From positions 186,001 to 250,000 of the forward strand of contig RCSZ01000006.1 of assembly GCA_014898425.1 (NCBI GenBank): a DNA stretch of 64,000 nucleotides, in the 5' to 3' direction. Position numbers and translations under genes: made by a program. This document shows, piece after piece, positions 1-11,533 of this stretch (its first letter is position 1; each line of letters opens with the position of its first letter). The notes under the pieces are model-generated. The model worked only from the letters and a program-made list of their open reading frames with translations, did no database searches and had not been told where the DNA came from. The stretch is from Botryotinia globosa (lineage: Eukaryota > Ascomycota > Leotiomycetes > Helotiales > Sclerotiniaceae).

Positions 1-2107
1 CAGGTGGATTCTTTGATCAAAGTATGAAACTATGTCAAAATGCTTCTTTGAAATTAGACGGGCTTGTCAACGCCCTGACCACAGATATCAACTCCAATCG
101 AAAATGGAAACGCACAATGGGCTCTGCCAACGTTCTATTGAAGGCGGAGCAATTAAAGAAATTGAAGAAGGGAATGAAAAATGCCACCAGATCCATGTAT
201 TTAGCCATATCTTGGCAGATGAAGTAAGTTTCTGCAACTATCGTTAACATAATACCGACATGTCGTAGTACAGTTTTGCAACAGCAATCTTCAACTTTCA
301 CCTCAAATATACAAGCGTCACTCGATCTTTTCTTACAACACTGGCAGAATCAACTCTTGAACTCAGAAGTCTCGTGGCCTACATTTAGCACAAAAGCATC
401 TATGGGCAGCGTGGTCCTAGCGCAACCCGCCAATATCACCCCGGAGGTTAAAACTAGACTCCCTGTGGATAATGATATTTATGAACAAGAACCGTTTCAA
501 ACTATGAAACAATAAAATTCGTCAAATTGCATCACCTTCGCTTTTGGGTCGATCAGAAGGCAAAGAATTATCAAGAAAAACCAAAAAGGGGCATTCCAGA
601 AGTCCGAAACTGTGTACCGACCCCCAACTTGGATATCCAGCAGGGCATGGCAATGTATGTACATTAAGGATTTATCCTCATTGAGATGGGATATCAACAT
701 TCAAGCATGTCGCACTTTGGACGGGAATACGCCTTTCTTTGATTATGTCGTTAGTGGTGATATCCTCAATGTGCAAAAAATGCTACGAGAACGAGCAGGA
801 TTTGTGGATGACAGATTCTATTGCAGTAGTACCAGCTTTTATTGGCATAACTTTACGCAAGAGTGGGTAGGAGCAACTACTCTCCATGTGAGTCCTCAAA
901 AGAACTTCGAATCTTTGATGTATCTGCACGCCTCTAATAGTCCACAGATAGCAGCATATAACGGTCATCATAATCTATGCAAGTTGCTTCTTTCTGCAAA
1001 TGCCGATGTTTCAGCTGGAGATTATTGCTCAGGGTAAGAATCTGAAATTTCACTTTGACTAGATGCCCCGCAATAGTTGAACAAAAACGCTAGTGCCACA
1101 CCTTTGCAGCATCTAATTTCTTCACCATGCTCGAATGTTAGGAACGACACCTGGAAGAAACGTTTGGAAACACTTCACATCCTCGTTGAAGGAGGGGCGG
1201 TAGAAGAATTTCTTGGCAACAGTCACTTCCTCGAGAAAACAGATATGCCTGAGGACATGTTTAGTTACATACTGCACCACCCGTTTTCGAATGAGCCCCT
1301 GTTCACGGAAAAGTGCAGCATTGCAACGAGAATGTTTAAACGGAGCAGTAAGTACAATACCTATCATTGCATCAGATCATTGCTTGGCGGGTCAAAAGCC
1401 TCGTTTCACGCCAGGCTGCACAATAATGAAGAAGCACTGAAAGAATTTTTCCGGATCTTATGTCTGAACGTTCTTGTCTTTAGGAATCAGAAGGAGAAAA
1501 AACGATTCTCCAAGGCAACTACTTTCTCAATTCTTGAACACGAATTGGAAGGACTTCTACAAGAATTGATAGGGGCACAGATTCCTCTCCATGAGACTGA
1601 CCATGGCGAACTTACACTTCTACAGAGAATTGTAAGCGCCTGCATGTTTCAGAGAGGAACAAACGACAGGGGAAGTCAGATATTAGATTGGATCAAGATC
1701 TTACAGGCTTCTGGTATTGATCTGGAACAATATGATAGAAAAGAACGATCGATCTTCAAGATGAAAAAGCGCAACAATTTTGAGTCCTTGGTAATTTTGA
1801 GTCTCTGGTATTTTTGAGTCGCATAAATCGAGTCGAGGCTTTAGATTATGGGGGCCCTATGAAGTCAGTAATCAGTTATGAGCTAGGATGGTCTAGTCTA
1901 ATTGATTTTACTTACGGTCCTTGTGTCGAGGACTGGAACTTTTGGTTCTCAGAACCAACGGATCGATTTGCTGGAGACTTTTGGTCGCTCATCGAAGATC
2001 CGCCTTTAATGAATCTTGTTCCAGGCGCGTGGGTTGATAAATCACGCTCCACCTACAGTGAGACGTTTCAAACTCCTTCATTAGATGTAAATATCAGACT
2101 TAGCTAA
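1..2107 (+). CDS. Ankyrin-repeat protein, 5'-partial, possibly decaying
   Basis: The frame is open to the left edge, so the start is missing. The first part (3-223) is a basic helical segment rich in Lys and Leu, like the N-terminal domain of fungal NACHT/ankyrin proteins. Likely introns are 224-268 and 1034-1093, both frame-preserving. The second joins to ATPLQHLI, a typical ankyrin beginning. Ankyrin-like text also lies near 940-1030 (IAAYNGHHNLCKLLLSANAD). An in-frame TAA lies at 513-515; a weak intron at 494-556 (donor GTTTCA) would remove it and keep the frame. Another frame change is needed near 1790-1845, where no good donor/acceptor pair fits; the last segment ends at TAA 2105-2107. 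The gene may be intact with poor splice sites or a recent pseudogene. In this family ankyrin proteins often serve in non-self recognition; that role is inference here. Confidence 0.55.
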
Positions 2108-2438
2108 GTGAAACTTTTATGTGGCATTGTTGTCTGGAGAAAATCATAACACCGAACTTGCTGTCATCTTCATTTCAAGAATTGTCGACGAGAATGATGT
2201 CAGCAAAGCTGCTGTTCGGGTCTAGTTTAGCAGGAGCGGGTTTTCAAATGCACTCGCGGGAGGCACTCTTACGATAGGTCAACGGTAATCCATGACTTCT
2301 TTTACACTATTGAAATAATATATACAATTTGAAAGATACACGGAGCACACATTGTACAAACAATCCCGTCCGTCCACACCTCCTGATTCTTACTTCCACT
2401 AGCTCTCCTGTAGCCTCTAGTCCAACTGATCTCTGAAA
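2108..2438. other. Intergenic space between convergent genes
   Basis: Contains the 3' ends of two converging genes. No supported ORF, repeat or RNA gene was seen. Confidence 0.5.
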
Positions 2439-3676
2439 CTATGGGTACAAGACCAAAGGACTAACTCCTTGAGCCGTTCCCAACGTAGTCTCGAACTGCA
2501 ACTTCCACCACTCAACTCTTCTACGATCCTGCATAAACTGTCTGAACTGACTAGTCTGTGTTGTGTTTAGCGGCGTTCCTACGGTATCCAAGCTCTTTCT
2601 AGGTGATCCACGAGGTGAAGCCATCTGCCATTCATCACTGGTAATCCAAGCCAAGAAAAGTTTAGCAGTAGCCGGTCTCTTGGTAGAAGCAAAAGCTGCA
2701 GCTGTTTGTGCCCATACCATACCCTGCTCTGGGGCTGCTGGTTGCATCATTTGAAAGTATGTTTCGTTTGAGGGTGGATAAGTGGTGAATGAGAGAACTC
2801 TTCCCTTAGGGGAAGAACCAGATGCGGATTTGGAGGCGTTGTTGTGGTTGTCCTGGATGACGTACCCTGGGGTGGCAGTTCCGCGGACCCATTGAACGTC
2901 TTGTGCTGCAAGAGCATCGAGCCATTCAAAACCATACTTTTCGATAATGACGGAGAAAAGATATGCAATTGCATCGTCATCATTGGGGTAGGTGGCCACA
3001 ATCTTGCCCTTCCATTTTGGGTCTAGGAGGTCGGCATAGCTGGTTGGAGCGTCGGATGCTGAGACATAAGTATTGTCCCAGGTGAAAGCTCCGAAGCTGC
3101 CTGGAGGAAATAGTCAATATAACATACTCGAGCATCGTTCATAAAGCAATAAATACTAACCAATGTTAACAGGCAAAAATGCACCGTCAAGATCCGTCTC
3201 TACCGAATAGAGATCGGCGAAAGTCGGAGGCTTGTAAAACAGTAAGCGTCCCTCTTGCTTCCATCGTGGGAAATCATTGAGAGTTTGAAGCATGGCGATA
3301 TCAACGGTTTCATTGTTAGCCCGGTACGCTCTATCAATTCGACTGTCGTGGTATTTGGAGAGGTCGACAGTAAGTTCGAGCGCAATTTTTGGGAATCGCG
3401 CAGCCCAAGCTGCTTGCATGCTCTGACCTTGGTTTCCGGCTATATTTTTGTCAATACATGTTTATTCATACAGAAAGACGATGAGATCAAAGCTAGTCAT
3501 CGGAGAAGTTACTAACCATCACCACCTGAAGCTAGGACTAATTTTCCATCTTCTTCGAGGGCTTTCTGGTAAAGCTCATCAATAGTGGAATTATCGATTG
3601 AAACCTTGTTCGCCCAAGCGAATGAAGTGCCGAAGACGCTGCTCAAGGCAAGTGCTCCTGCAGTTGAGAAGTACAT
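2439..3676 (-). CDS. Secreted extracellular solute-binding protein (iron-type fold)
   Basis: Three exons: 3676-3517, 3439-3161 and 3100-2439, with introns 3440-3516 and 3101-3160. They encode 366 aa. The first ATG of the open frame is not used; the chosen start (3676) gives a signal peptide, MYFSTAGALALSSVFGTSFAWA. The mature part has ELYQKALEEDGKLVLASGGD, then TSYADLLDPKWKGKIV and AQTAAAFASTKRPATAKLFL, the pattern of fungal proteins related to bacterial ABC-type Fe3+ periplasmic binding proteins. A type-2 periplasmic-binding fold is expected. Fungi lack the matching ABC importer, so the ligand and partner are unknown; a secreted scavenger or binding protein is an inference. A TATA-like box lies about 100 bp upstream. 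Exon joins keep the frame exactly. Confidence 0.85.
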
Positions 3677-3775
3677 TTTGGATCGAGTTGAAGCAGGAAT
3701 GATTTGAGCAAGAAATGATTCTAAAACCCGTGGTCTGCTCTGGAATGAAGATACATCGTAGAAGATGGGAAGCAC

Positions 3776-3782
3776 TTATATA
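3776..3782 (-). promoter_or_regulatory. TATA-like box of solute-binding gene
   Basis: On the minus strand this reads TATATAA, about 100 bp before the chosen ATG at 3676. The position suits a core promoter in a filamentous fungus. The rest of 3677-4040 holds no supported gene. Confidence 0.45.
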
Positions 3783-4040
3783 TGTTTCCCACAAAAGAAA
3801 ACATGGATAGATCTGCCAACGAGGCTGAGCGTGACCGAATGCAACAATCTCGCCCTTTATGCTGTGCACCGGCACTGGCACTATGCCGATGCTTACCCGC
3901 CATTTTTATTACATACAACGCAATGATTTCTAAAAACTCTCCCTCGCTGATAAATGATGACGAAATCGGCACTCCAAAAGTTTACGAACGGCTCCCTCCA
4001 AATCTAACTTCGAAACTCTATGCCGAAGGTCAATTGACAT

Positions 4041-4460
4041 TAGGGCTGGGCAGATTATATATTTCTATATCATAACATTTTTGATTAATATAAAATATCA
4101 CATCAAGATTATACATATAATTTTATAGTTAATCGAATCTTCAAAATGAATAAAAGTAGAATAAATTTAAAGATATGTTTTGATAGATTATCCAAAAAAA
4201 TTATTATAGATTTTAAAAGATATTTGGATTATAAAATTTATACCGTGGATTAGTGATATAATCACATAATATTAGAATTATATCATTTTAGAAAAAAAAT
4301 CATATTTTTAAGCGGTTTTAAAAATTTCAACTAAATTTTTTATTTTTTTCCAAATTTATTGTATAAGAAAAATCGGTATATATTTTGCTTAATTAATATT
4401 ATGTATTATGTTTTGTTGATCAATATAGTCAAATATTATAATATATATACCCAACCCCTG
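4041..4460. mobile_element. hAT-like MITE with 8-bp target duplication
   Basis: The 420-bp AT-rich element begins TAGGGCTGGGCAGATTATAT and its other end, read inward, is CAGGGGTTGGGTATATATAT. These are imperfect terminal inverted repeats starting CAGGG-like, as in hAT elements. It is flanked by ATTGACAT (4033-4040) and ATTGATAT (4461-4468), an 8-bp duplication differing by one C-to-T transition. Eight-base duplications are diagnostic of the hAT superfamily. No transposase frame exists, so it is non-autonomous or a deletion derivative. Confidence 0.6.
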
Positions 4461-4979
4461 ATTGATATCGGCTGTATCATCTCTAATTAAGGTTTGGTTG
4501 CGTGAGCGGAATGTCACTCGGTAGGCTGAGCATCCTTGGTCCCCTGAACATCCATGCATATTTCGTTGTAGGTATGTAAGGTGCAAGGCAGGAGACTTCA
4601 AAGAAGGTTGAAATCAACATCGGACGAAGCCCCTTAATAGAACAAGATTAGATGGGGTAGACCAATGATCCCCCAGGCTTTGAGTCCGTGCATTGGAAGC
4701 TAGTCTATCAGTGCCCATTTGTGCCATCATAATTTATGAAAATTATGCGTTGAAGCGGAGTTTACCGATTTCTCGGTCTTGATATCTCGGTATTGGGTAA
4801 TGACCGTTTTGTCCGCAAACTTAAAAAACTAGAATCAGTCTCATGTATGTGATAAAAGAAATTTACAGCAAGCGTTTGGTCCCGACTTGTTGGTCACCTA
4901 GCCATCATCTCCCAAAAGGGCAATTCAATCACCACGTCAAAGCAGAGGTAGCTTGAGGGAGCCGAGACTTCGTTTACTA
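4461..4979. other. Normal-composition spacer between two AT-rich blocks
   Basis: About 520 bp of ordinary base composition with many stops in all frames. No gene was recognised. It ends in TA just before the pogo-like end at 4980. Confidence 0.4.
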
Positions 4980-6560
4980 CAGTAGAACTTGACTGTATCG
5001 GAATAAAAAATTTAACCAACCAAATCCGATATAAATAAGATTAGGATATAAAAATAATAAGGTATTAAAACACGAATATTTTGTAGCTCAAAATCACTAA
5101 TTTCATTCTATATTAAAGTAATCTAATATAATTTCTTACATTCTCCCCTAATTAAATAAAAATTCTATTTCATACTTTCTTTTCTATAAACTTTTAATTA
5201 AACTAATATCAAAAATATCTTATTGTTTTTAATATTTAATTAAAATTTAAATAAATTTAAGAATTTCAAAATAATTAATAAAAGGTTTTATTTCCTTCTT
5301 TATTTTTTTTATTTTTATTTTTTTTAATTCTTTTTTAACTTAAATTATATTATCAACTAAAATATTCAGATTTGTTGAAAATTGTAATAGTATATCACGC
5401 TAAACTACTACATATATATCACTTCCACTTTATAATTAGATTTTGTTTTAATACAATTAATTTATATAGTTAATAATATATATGTGATTCTATTAGCCTA
5501 CTCCTACATTATAAATAAACTATAAACTTGATAGCTTTATAATAAAATTAAAATCAAAGTTCTTTAATTAATTCATATTATAAAAATAAAGATTGATAAT
5601 GAAAAACTTTGAAATAATATAATATCAATTTATAAAGTGGTATATATAGCAAATAGATTATTAAATAATAATAACAAAATAATTATTTATATTATATTTT
5701 CTCATTCAATGAAAAGACTCTAAATTATTATAGGAAAAATTATTTAATTTAATTTAATATTATATAGTATTTAATATTGTTTCAAAAGTTGTGTAATTAT
5801 CAATCAAAATTTATTATTTTCAATTATTTTATTTTAAAGAAAATTTCTTTTTTCAAACATTAATATATTTAAATCGGGATGATATAATTTAAATAACTCC
5901 TCTTCTTCTTTTTTCTTTTTTTTATTAAATATATTCAAATTATTAATATAAGTTTTTTATTTATAGAATCTCAATATGAATAAAAATATTAAACTTAGAG
6001 ATTATTTCAAATATATCTCTTTTTTATTCTAAAATACTATAAATACTAAGCTTATTAAATAAAAATGTAATTTCAAGAAAAAGACTAGTTTTATATATAT
6101 ATGAAGATATTATATAAATACATATAAATGTGTAAATTAGAGTAATTAATAATTTAATTTAGAGTTCTTAAGAATTTCAAATTTCTAATAATATTATCAT
6201 TAATGTTATCACAAAGATTTAATTTAATATTACTAAAAAGATATTTTTTTTAGAATAATATCAGTATTTTATTTTATATTTATTATTTATTGTTTAATAA
6301 TAAAAAAACTTCAAGAAAAGAATGTAAGAGCTCTGGCCTCTGCTCGTCGCACCCCTGTGAAAAATATAATAAAATCCCTCTGTAAAAATGAAGTTTTCCT
6401 ATATAAATTATTATATTAAATATTTTAATTAAATCTTTATATTTTCCTTTCAAAAAAATTGACAAATAATCATAATTGAAATATAAAAAGTTATTCGAAA
6501 TGTTTTTCACCATTTTTATTACATAGTTATATAATATTAAAATAGAATCTTTCTAAACAG
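4980..6560. mobile_element. AT-rich island, probable RIP-degraded transposon
   Basis: About 1.6 kb of extreme A+T with no frame longer than about 75 codons. The left edge reads TA then CAGTAGAACTTGACTGTATC, resembling the CAGTAGAACC-type ends of fungal pogo/Tc1-mariner elements, with a TA that could be the target site. I could not find the matching right end. A short stretch of normal composition at 6329-6355 (GAGCTCTGGCCTCTGCTCGT) may be an unmutated remnant. Treat the class as uncertain. Confidence 0.4.
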
Positions 6561-7728
6561 TTGAATAATCCTATATTTTAGCCGGAAAAGTGTTAAATGT
6601 GCGGTGAGCGATGGCCGCAACTCTTATATATGAATAGCCTCTACATAGTATTAATGAGAACCTTGTTCTTCTTTCACACTTTCTCCGTACCAACTAATCA
6701 TCCAAGTACTTCCGGTCCAGCCGCAGAGGATTAGTCACCTTAAATGAGAATCTTCGAACAGATAAGTCAGAGCTAAAATACTATAGATTTCTTCCAAGCT
6801 CTCACAGTGTGCTCCCAAAGCCATCAACAGAGACTTAGGAAGTCTGTTGTAAACATCCAATTGAATTTCATTAGCTCGAAAGGCAGCCAGAGCTTCTGGT
6901 GCGTATCAGATCTCATGCAGCTTGATGGCTTTGAGTATCTTCAACCCCGACGTTCCTCGTTTATACAAGGTTCCGGATCACCAAAAGAGGCAGGATCATT
7001 AAGGGAAAGATAGAAATGCTAATTAGATCCTTTTATAGATGAATTTCGAATGAACAACGTTATCAATTCAGAAAAAATGGAAAGTGGTGCAAAGGACTCA
7101 CCGGTGGTTTAGAAACGGAACTTAAGTGACACAAAATGCGCCATCGCTCTGGATGTTGAGAAGAGTGGCGAGGCGGAGTATGATGGGCGAATCCAAAATA
7201 GATCTGATCAATTGATATTCTTCCTGCGTCGAACAACTCATGTCACCATAGGGCGCTACTCAGTGGACAACGGCATCTTCCAAACCGGAACTTTCTCTAC
7301 TTTCTTCGCATGTTCGACTTCAATGTCCTTCTCTGGATTTGATGAACATGTGGTGGCGTCCATTGATAATTATGTAGAAACAAATATCTAGGAAGTTGAA
7401 GCTACGATAGACTGAGTTTGACGAGGAAGGAGCTTCCCATTACAATCCTGCTTTTCCATTATGATGCCTCTTTCCTATCGCGCTCACCACCACAATTGCT
7501 CTTTCCATTGTGACCTCGAATTAATACTATGACTTAGATTCTGATTTTCCACAGTCTCTGAAATTCAAACACGGTAAATGACATGATAACCAGAATCAAA
7601 GTATCCAATACATATCTACGCATCACTTATTCTACTACCAACAGAATTCTACCCCAAGCAATTGCGTATTTTTCATTATCAAACCCCTCGCCAAAATTAT
7701 CCAAAACCGTCATTTACTACCCCTCAAG
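6561..7728. other. Intergenic, no supported gene
   Basis: Composition returns to normal. Short frames exist (for example 6807-7013) but lack good start context, domain signal or joinable splice sites. The last 150 bp are the probable promoter and leader of the next gene. Confidence 0.4.
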
Positions 7729-8121
7729 ATGGATTCTGAATATCCAGCACCCTCATGGTGTCTAGTCTGTCGCAAACGCCTCATTGCGCCATACACATTA
7801 GGACATGGCAACGATACACCAAACATACTCTGTCTCCCCGACATCTCACGCCAATTACCATACGACCACAAAAGAGAAGGTCACAACGGGATATATCTAC
7901 ACAAAACCTATGCAACCGATACCTTTCAACAATTGAACCTACCTTTGTCCTTGCATCTTACTGAGTTCGATCTCCAAGGAGTTGACTTCAAATTTCCGCC
8001 AATTCAGGATCCCAAAGGGCTGCAGAAATTCGTTCCTGTGAATGATTATGCGATGCCGGAGGTGCTGGAACCAACACCGCAAGTAGCGACTCAAACTTCA
8101 AGAATGGCCTTGCATGGATGA
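7729..8121 (+). CDS. Hypothetical protein, 130 aa, N-terminal CxxC
   Basis: Single-exon frame from ATG 7729 in good context (CAAGATGG). I do not recognise the family. The N-terminus has one CLVC pair followed by RKRL and HGND, reminiscent of half a small zinc-binding site; only one CxxC is visible, so metal binding is not established. The middle contains FPPIQDPKGLQKFVPVNDYA, the C-terminus is polar, and no membrane segment or signal peptide is apparent. It stands alone between the AT island and another small gene on the opposite strand. Length and start context support expression, but the gene may be lineage-specific. Confidence 0.55.
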   Translation: MDSEYPAPSWCLVCRKRLIAPYTLGHGNDTPNILCLPDISRQLPYDHKREGHNGIYLHKTYATDTFQQLNLPLSLHLTEFDLQGVDFKFPPIQDPKGLQKFVPVNDYAMPEVLEPTPQVATQTSRMALHG

Positions 8122-8697
8122 AATGTATGTACTTTGGCTTTCCTTTCTATGTATCGTTTTAACAGCCTTCAGGCGTTCCTCTCCCATCTCGTGTTATCCT
8201 TCCTTCAATTGTTTTACTGGGGAACGTTATAAACGCTAAGGTTACCACGCGCACCTGTTTTGTCGCTACAGTTCGGTGTTGGAAAAGGACATTGGAGCTT
8301 ATCGAAACCATTCGTCTTTCCAAACAAAATCTACAGGAATTGACCAAGGGGGTGTTAGTCTACGTATTATAGAAAAGGCAGGTCGTTGTGGAAACGCCTC
8401 ATGAGTCTACAATAGTCCGGAAGATTAGACTATGGATTTGCAGGCTCAACGATTTGTATTGAGCAGTAGAATTTATCATCTTCGCACCATTGTACACGCT
8501 ACATGAAAATACACCGTCTACTATTAGTTCTCCATCTCTATCTTTAGATCATTAAAAATATTCATGTGAAACCCATGCCCTATACACTCATGCCAAACAT
8601 TATTTCTACCCTCAGACTACCTTCCGCAGTCAGGCTAATTCTTTTCCTTCTCCATCACTCCCAACTCACACCACACCTTCACAGCCGCCTCTAAACA
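8122..8697. other. Intergenic between convergent small genes
   Basis: 576 bp holding the 3' regions of the flanking genes. A 62-codon antisense frame (8159-8347) has no other support. Confidence 0.4.
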
Positions 8698-8976
8698 CTA
8701 CAGTCCCCATCCCATTCTCCGATACGTAACATATCGAACATACGGACTATCATATGGCCCACTCGTTCTCGCATCGGGCTCCATGGTTCTAGCCACATTC
8801 ACGGGCTGTCTTCGTACAATTTCATTCGATTGATTTTTACCGTCGTATACGATTCTAAGAGGTGGAAGTCGATTTTGAGGAAATGCGTAATAGTCGCGAA
8901 TGTTGGTGGGAGTTAGATGGCCTCTTGGAGAAGGTCCTGGGCGGTGTGGATAGACGTAGACATGATAGGGATTCAT
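8698..8976 (-). CDS. Hypothetical protein, 92 aa, Pro/Arg/Tyr-rich
   Basis: Single exon starting at 8976 and ending TAG at 8698-8700. The product is small and basic, rich in Tyr, Pro and Arg (MNPYHVYVYPHRPGPSPRGH at the start, SPYVRYVTYRRMGWGL at the end). No signal peptide or membrane segment is seen. About 250 bp of pyrimidine/AT-mixed sequence upstream could be its promoter. The family is not recognised. It could be a lineage-specific gene. Confidence 0.45.
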   Translation of the reverse strand: MNPYHVYVYPHRPGPSPRGHLTPTNIRDYYAFPQNRLPPLRIVYDGKNQSNEIVRRQPVNVARTMEPDARTSGPYDSPYVRYVTYRRMGWGL

Positions 8977-10547
8977 ATCTATGATTAGATTGAGGTGGAT
9001 CAGGATTTATTGATGTTGCAGTCAATCTTAAGCTGAAGTTATGGCTCTGTTTGGATGCTTAGGCTTGAAGGCTTATCTTCGCTTGAAAGTCTAGCTACCA
9101 GTATTGATTTGAGTGGTCTTGATGATTGTCGGATGATTTTTCCAGAGATCGAGCTGCTTTGATGATGAAAACGAAGGAGGGAGGAAGAAATAGTTGTGAA
9201 GCGAAGCGTTTTATAGCCAACTTCTGATGTTCTTCAATCCCATTTATCTTCAATTAGCACAGGATGATTCATGAACATCATTCTCTGCTAAACGTCTTTC
9301 TATCACTTCATCAATATAATAAAAGAATTACTAAGTCCAGGTGTTTGTCCTATGAAACTGGGAGTAGGATTCGAAAGCAAACTTACGATCATTTTCGAGG
9401 CGAGATTGCGAATCGCGGAACTTTCTCAACTGCAGAACGTCCTCATTATTTGCTCTAATTTGATGCTTGAAAGATAAGAATACCCTTACATGATAACATC
9501 TATCAAATTGAGGCATTCATATATTTCATTCAGATCCAAAGTGCAATTCATCATTCTGAAAGAACTCCATCGTAACCTACGAAGATGTGGATGAAATATT
9601 GATGTTTGTGAATAAGATAGAAGTGGATTTAGAAAATAAGCTCAGATTTAGAGCTTAAAAAAGGGGAGTAGATTGATTGCTTGATTCTATATTTAGATCG
9701 AATAGTCGCGTTTTAGTGTAATCACAACCTGTACAATGTCGGAAAACCTTGAATACCTTCCACCAGACGGAAGCATATTATTCCAGCAGCTACTGACAGT
9801 TTTCTCTTTGGCCAAAGCAAGGCAAATATTACAATACTGTAAGATTATGGTGGTGGTATATTTTTGTGGTTGCACTACAGCCGACGCGAACTCATGGGTA
9901 CGTTGTGAAATTTGACAAATTCATGCCGATTCATTTTGAAAAATGATATAAGTTGTCATGTATTAGACTGTTCGATAAAGTGACTATGGATGAAGACATT
10001 AGACTACTGGTCTCTCCATTGAAATGTATTCGCACATGCAAAATAGAGAAGCTAGCCTGTGAACCTCTCCTGGGATTTGCCACTGTAAGACCACAACCTA
10101 CATTCTTCGTTTTCGTGGCTAGCAATTTTCAGACTAATAGGGAAGCAACTCACAGACACAAAATAATACATAAAGCCACCTGGGTTTCAGATTACGGATT
10201 TCAGATAGACTCCAAGCGAAATATATGCCGAAAAAGTTGATAGCATTCTGGTATTCCCGTGATTAATATTCAACACAGTGAGCACAAGTATTCTGCGCAG
10301 CTTACAAATTTTCATGACGCTTGACATGTAAGCTCGCTTGAAAGAATTTCTATCTTATGGCGAGTAAAACTAAATGTTTACTGAACATATGTTGGATGAA
10401 CAAGCTGAGATATTCTGTCTATCTTGGTTTCAATCTGCGATGGTGGCTTTACGTTGGTCGGACTTAATGCACCATAATATGAAAAAGCTGTGATGGTTGT
10501 TTGGGGAGACGAGTAATCTTGCATGCCCCAGGGATAATTGAAACGTG
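8977..10547. other. 1.6-kb intergenic region
   Basis: Several 60-95-codon frames occur on both strands (9264-9458, 9331-9516, 9693-9875, 9931-10240), but none has domain content or joins to a neighbour by credible splice sites. No repeat or RNA gene was recognised. Confidence 0.35.
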
Positions 10548-10556
10548 TATATAAAG
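10548..10556 (+). promoter_or_regulatory. TATA box of the disrupted MBL-fold gene
   Basis: TATATAAAG lies 80 bp before the ATG at 10636, a good spacing for a core promoter. Confidence 0.5.
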
Positions 10557-10635
10557 AGGGACTTTCCTAGGAAGGGGGGTAGAACAAAATTTAAACAGAA
10601 ATTCATCAACAAGTAGAGCTAAACAATTTAATACA

Positions 10636-11533
10636 ATGCTATCTTTCAATTTAGTACTCACCTCCATCCTCATCCCGATCAGCTTGGCCGTTGCCATCCT
10701 GCAACGCCGTTCTTGTGGGACATCTTTCACGCTCCCGAGCTTCCTGTTGTTGACCCTTCATATAATATAATTACACAAACTCTCCTACATCTTTTACACT
10801 TCGCCAGTCGACTGCCGTCCTCATTGATGCCCCAGTCAACATTGAAACCTCTCATGCACTAGCAGACTGGGTTTCTGAAATCATCGGCAATAAAACCCTA
10901 ACTCACATTTACATTACTCACGGACATGGCGACCATTTCTTTGGGATCCCAGTTCTCCAGCAACGTTTTCCTGTTGTGATCGCTGTAGCCACTGAACGAA
11001 CTATCGCACATGTAGCCGAACAATTGACTTATGCACGATTCTGGTCTGCTACATTTCCAGATCAGATACCCACCCAGGATGAAACAATCCAGTCGTTACC
11101 TCTCAATGAAATTTTTCATCTCGACGATCACTTGCTTCAAGCTATCGAAGTCGGTCAGTCGGACACATGTAACACGACGCTATTACATATTCCTTCTCTA
11201 GAGCTCGTGATAACTGGCGATGCAGTGTATGGAGAATGTTTTCATTATCTTGTTGAGACCAATGCCGCGGAATTAAGGCTGGAGTGGATAAGAGCTGTTG
11301 ATAAGATCGAGAGTTTGCGACCAAAGATCGTAGTGCCGAGTCACAAACAAATTCGGGATGGATATGGGACAGATCATTTTGAGAACACTAGACAGTACAT
11401 CAAAGATTGGGGGATCTTGCTCGAAGTCGCAACGAACGCTGAGAATTTGAAGGACAATATTACCACTTTATATCCACAGAGATTTGGGGACTGGATCTTG
11501 GGTATTAGCATTGACGAAGTGTTTCCTAACTAG
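10636..11533 (+). pseudogene. Metallo-beta-lactamase-fold hydrolase, frameshifted near N-terminus
   Basis: From 10976 a 185-aa frame is clearly MBL-fold. Read from about 10808 in this frame it has STAVLIDAPVN, then ITHGHGDHFFG, the HxHxDH zinc motif, then the later metal ligands in ITGDAVYGECFHYLVE (Asp) and VVPSHKQI (His). The start region is broken. ATG 10636 opens a signal-like peptide (MLSFNLVLTSILIPISLAVA) in a different frame that stops near 10760. The expected family sequence between them (LWDIFHAPELPVVDPSYNII) is in a third frame at about 10710-10775. Two small frame changes are therefore needed and no plausible intron repairs both. The zinc site is intact, so a shortened internal product is conceivable. 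Fungal relatives are secreted hydrolases of unknown substrate. Loss by indels is the simplest reading; assembly error is the alternative. Confidence 0.7.
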
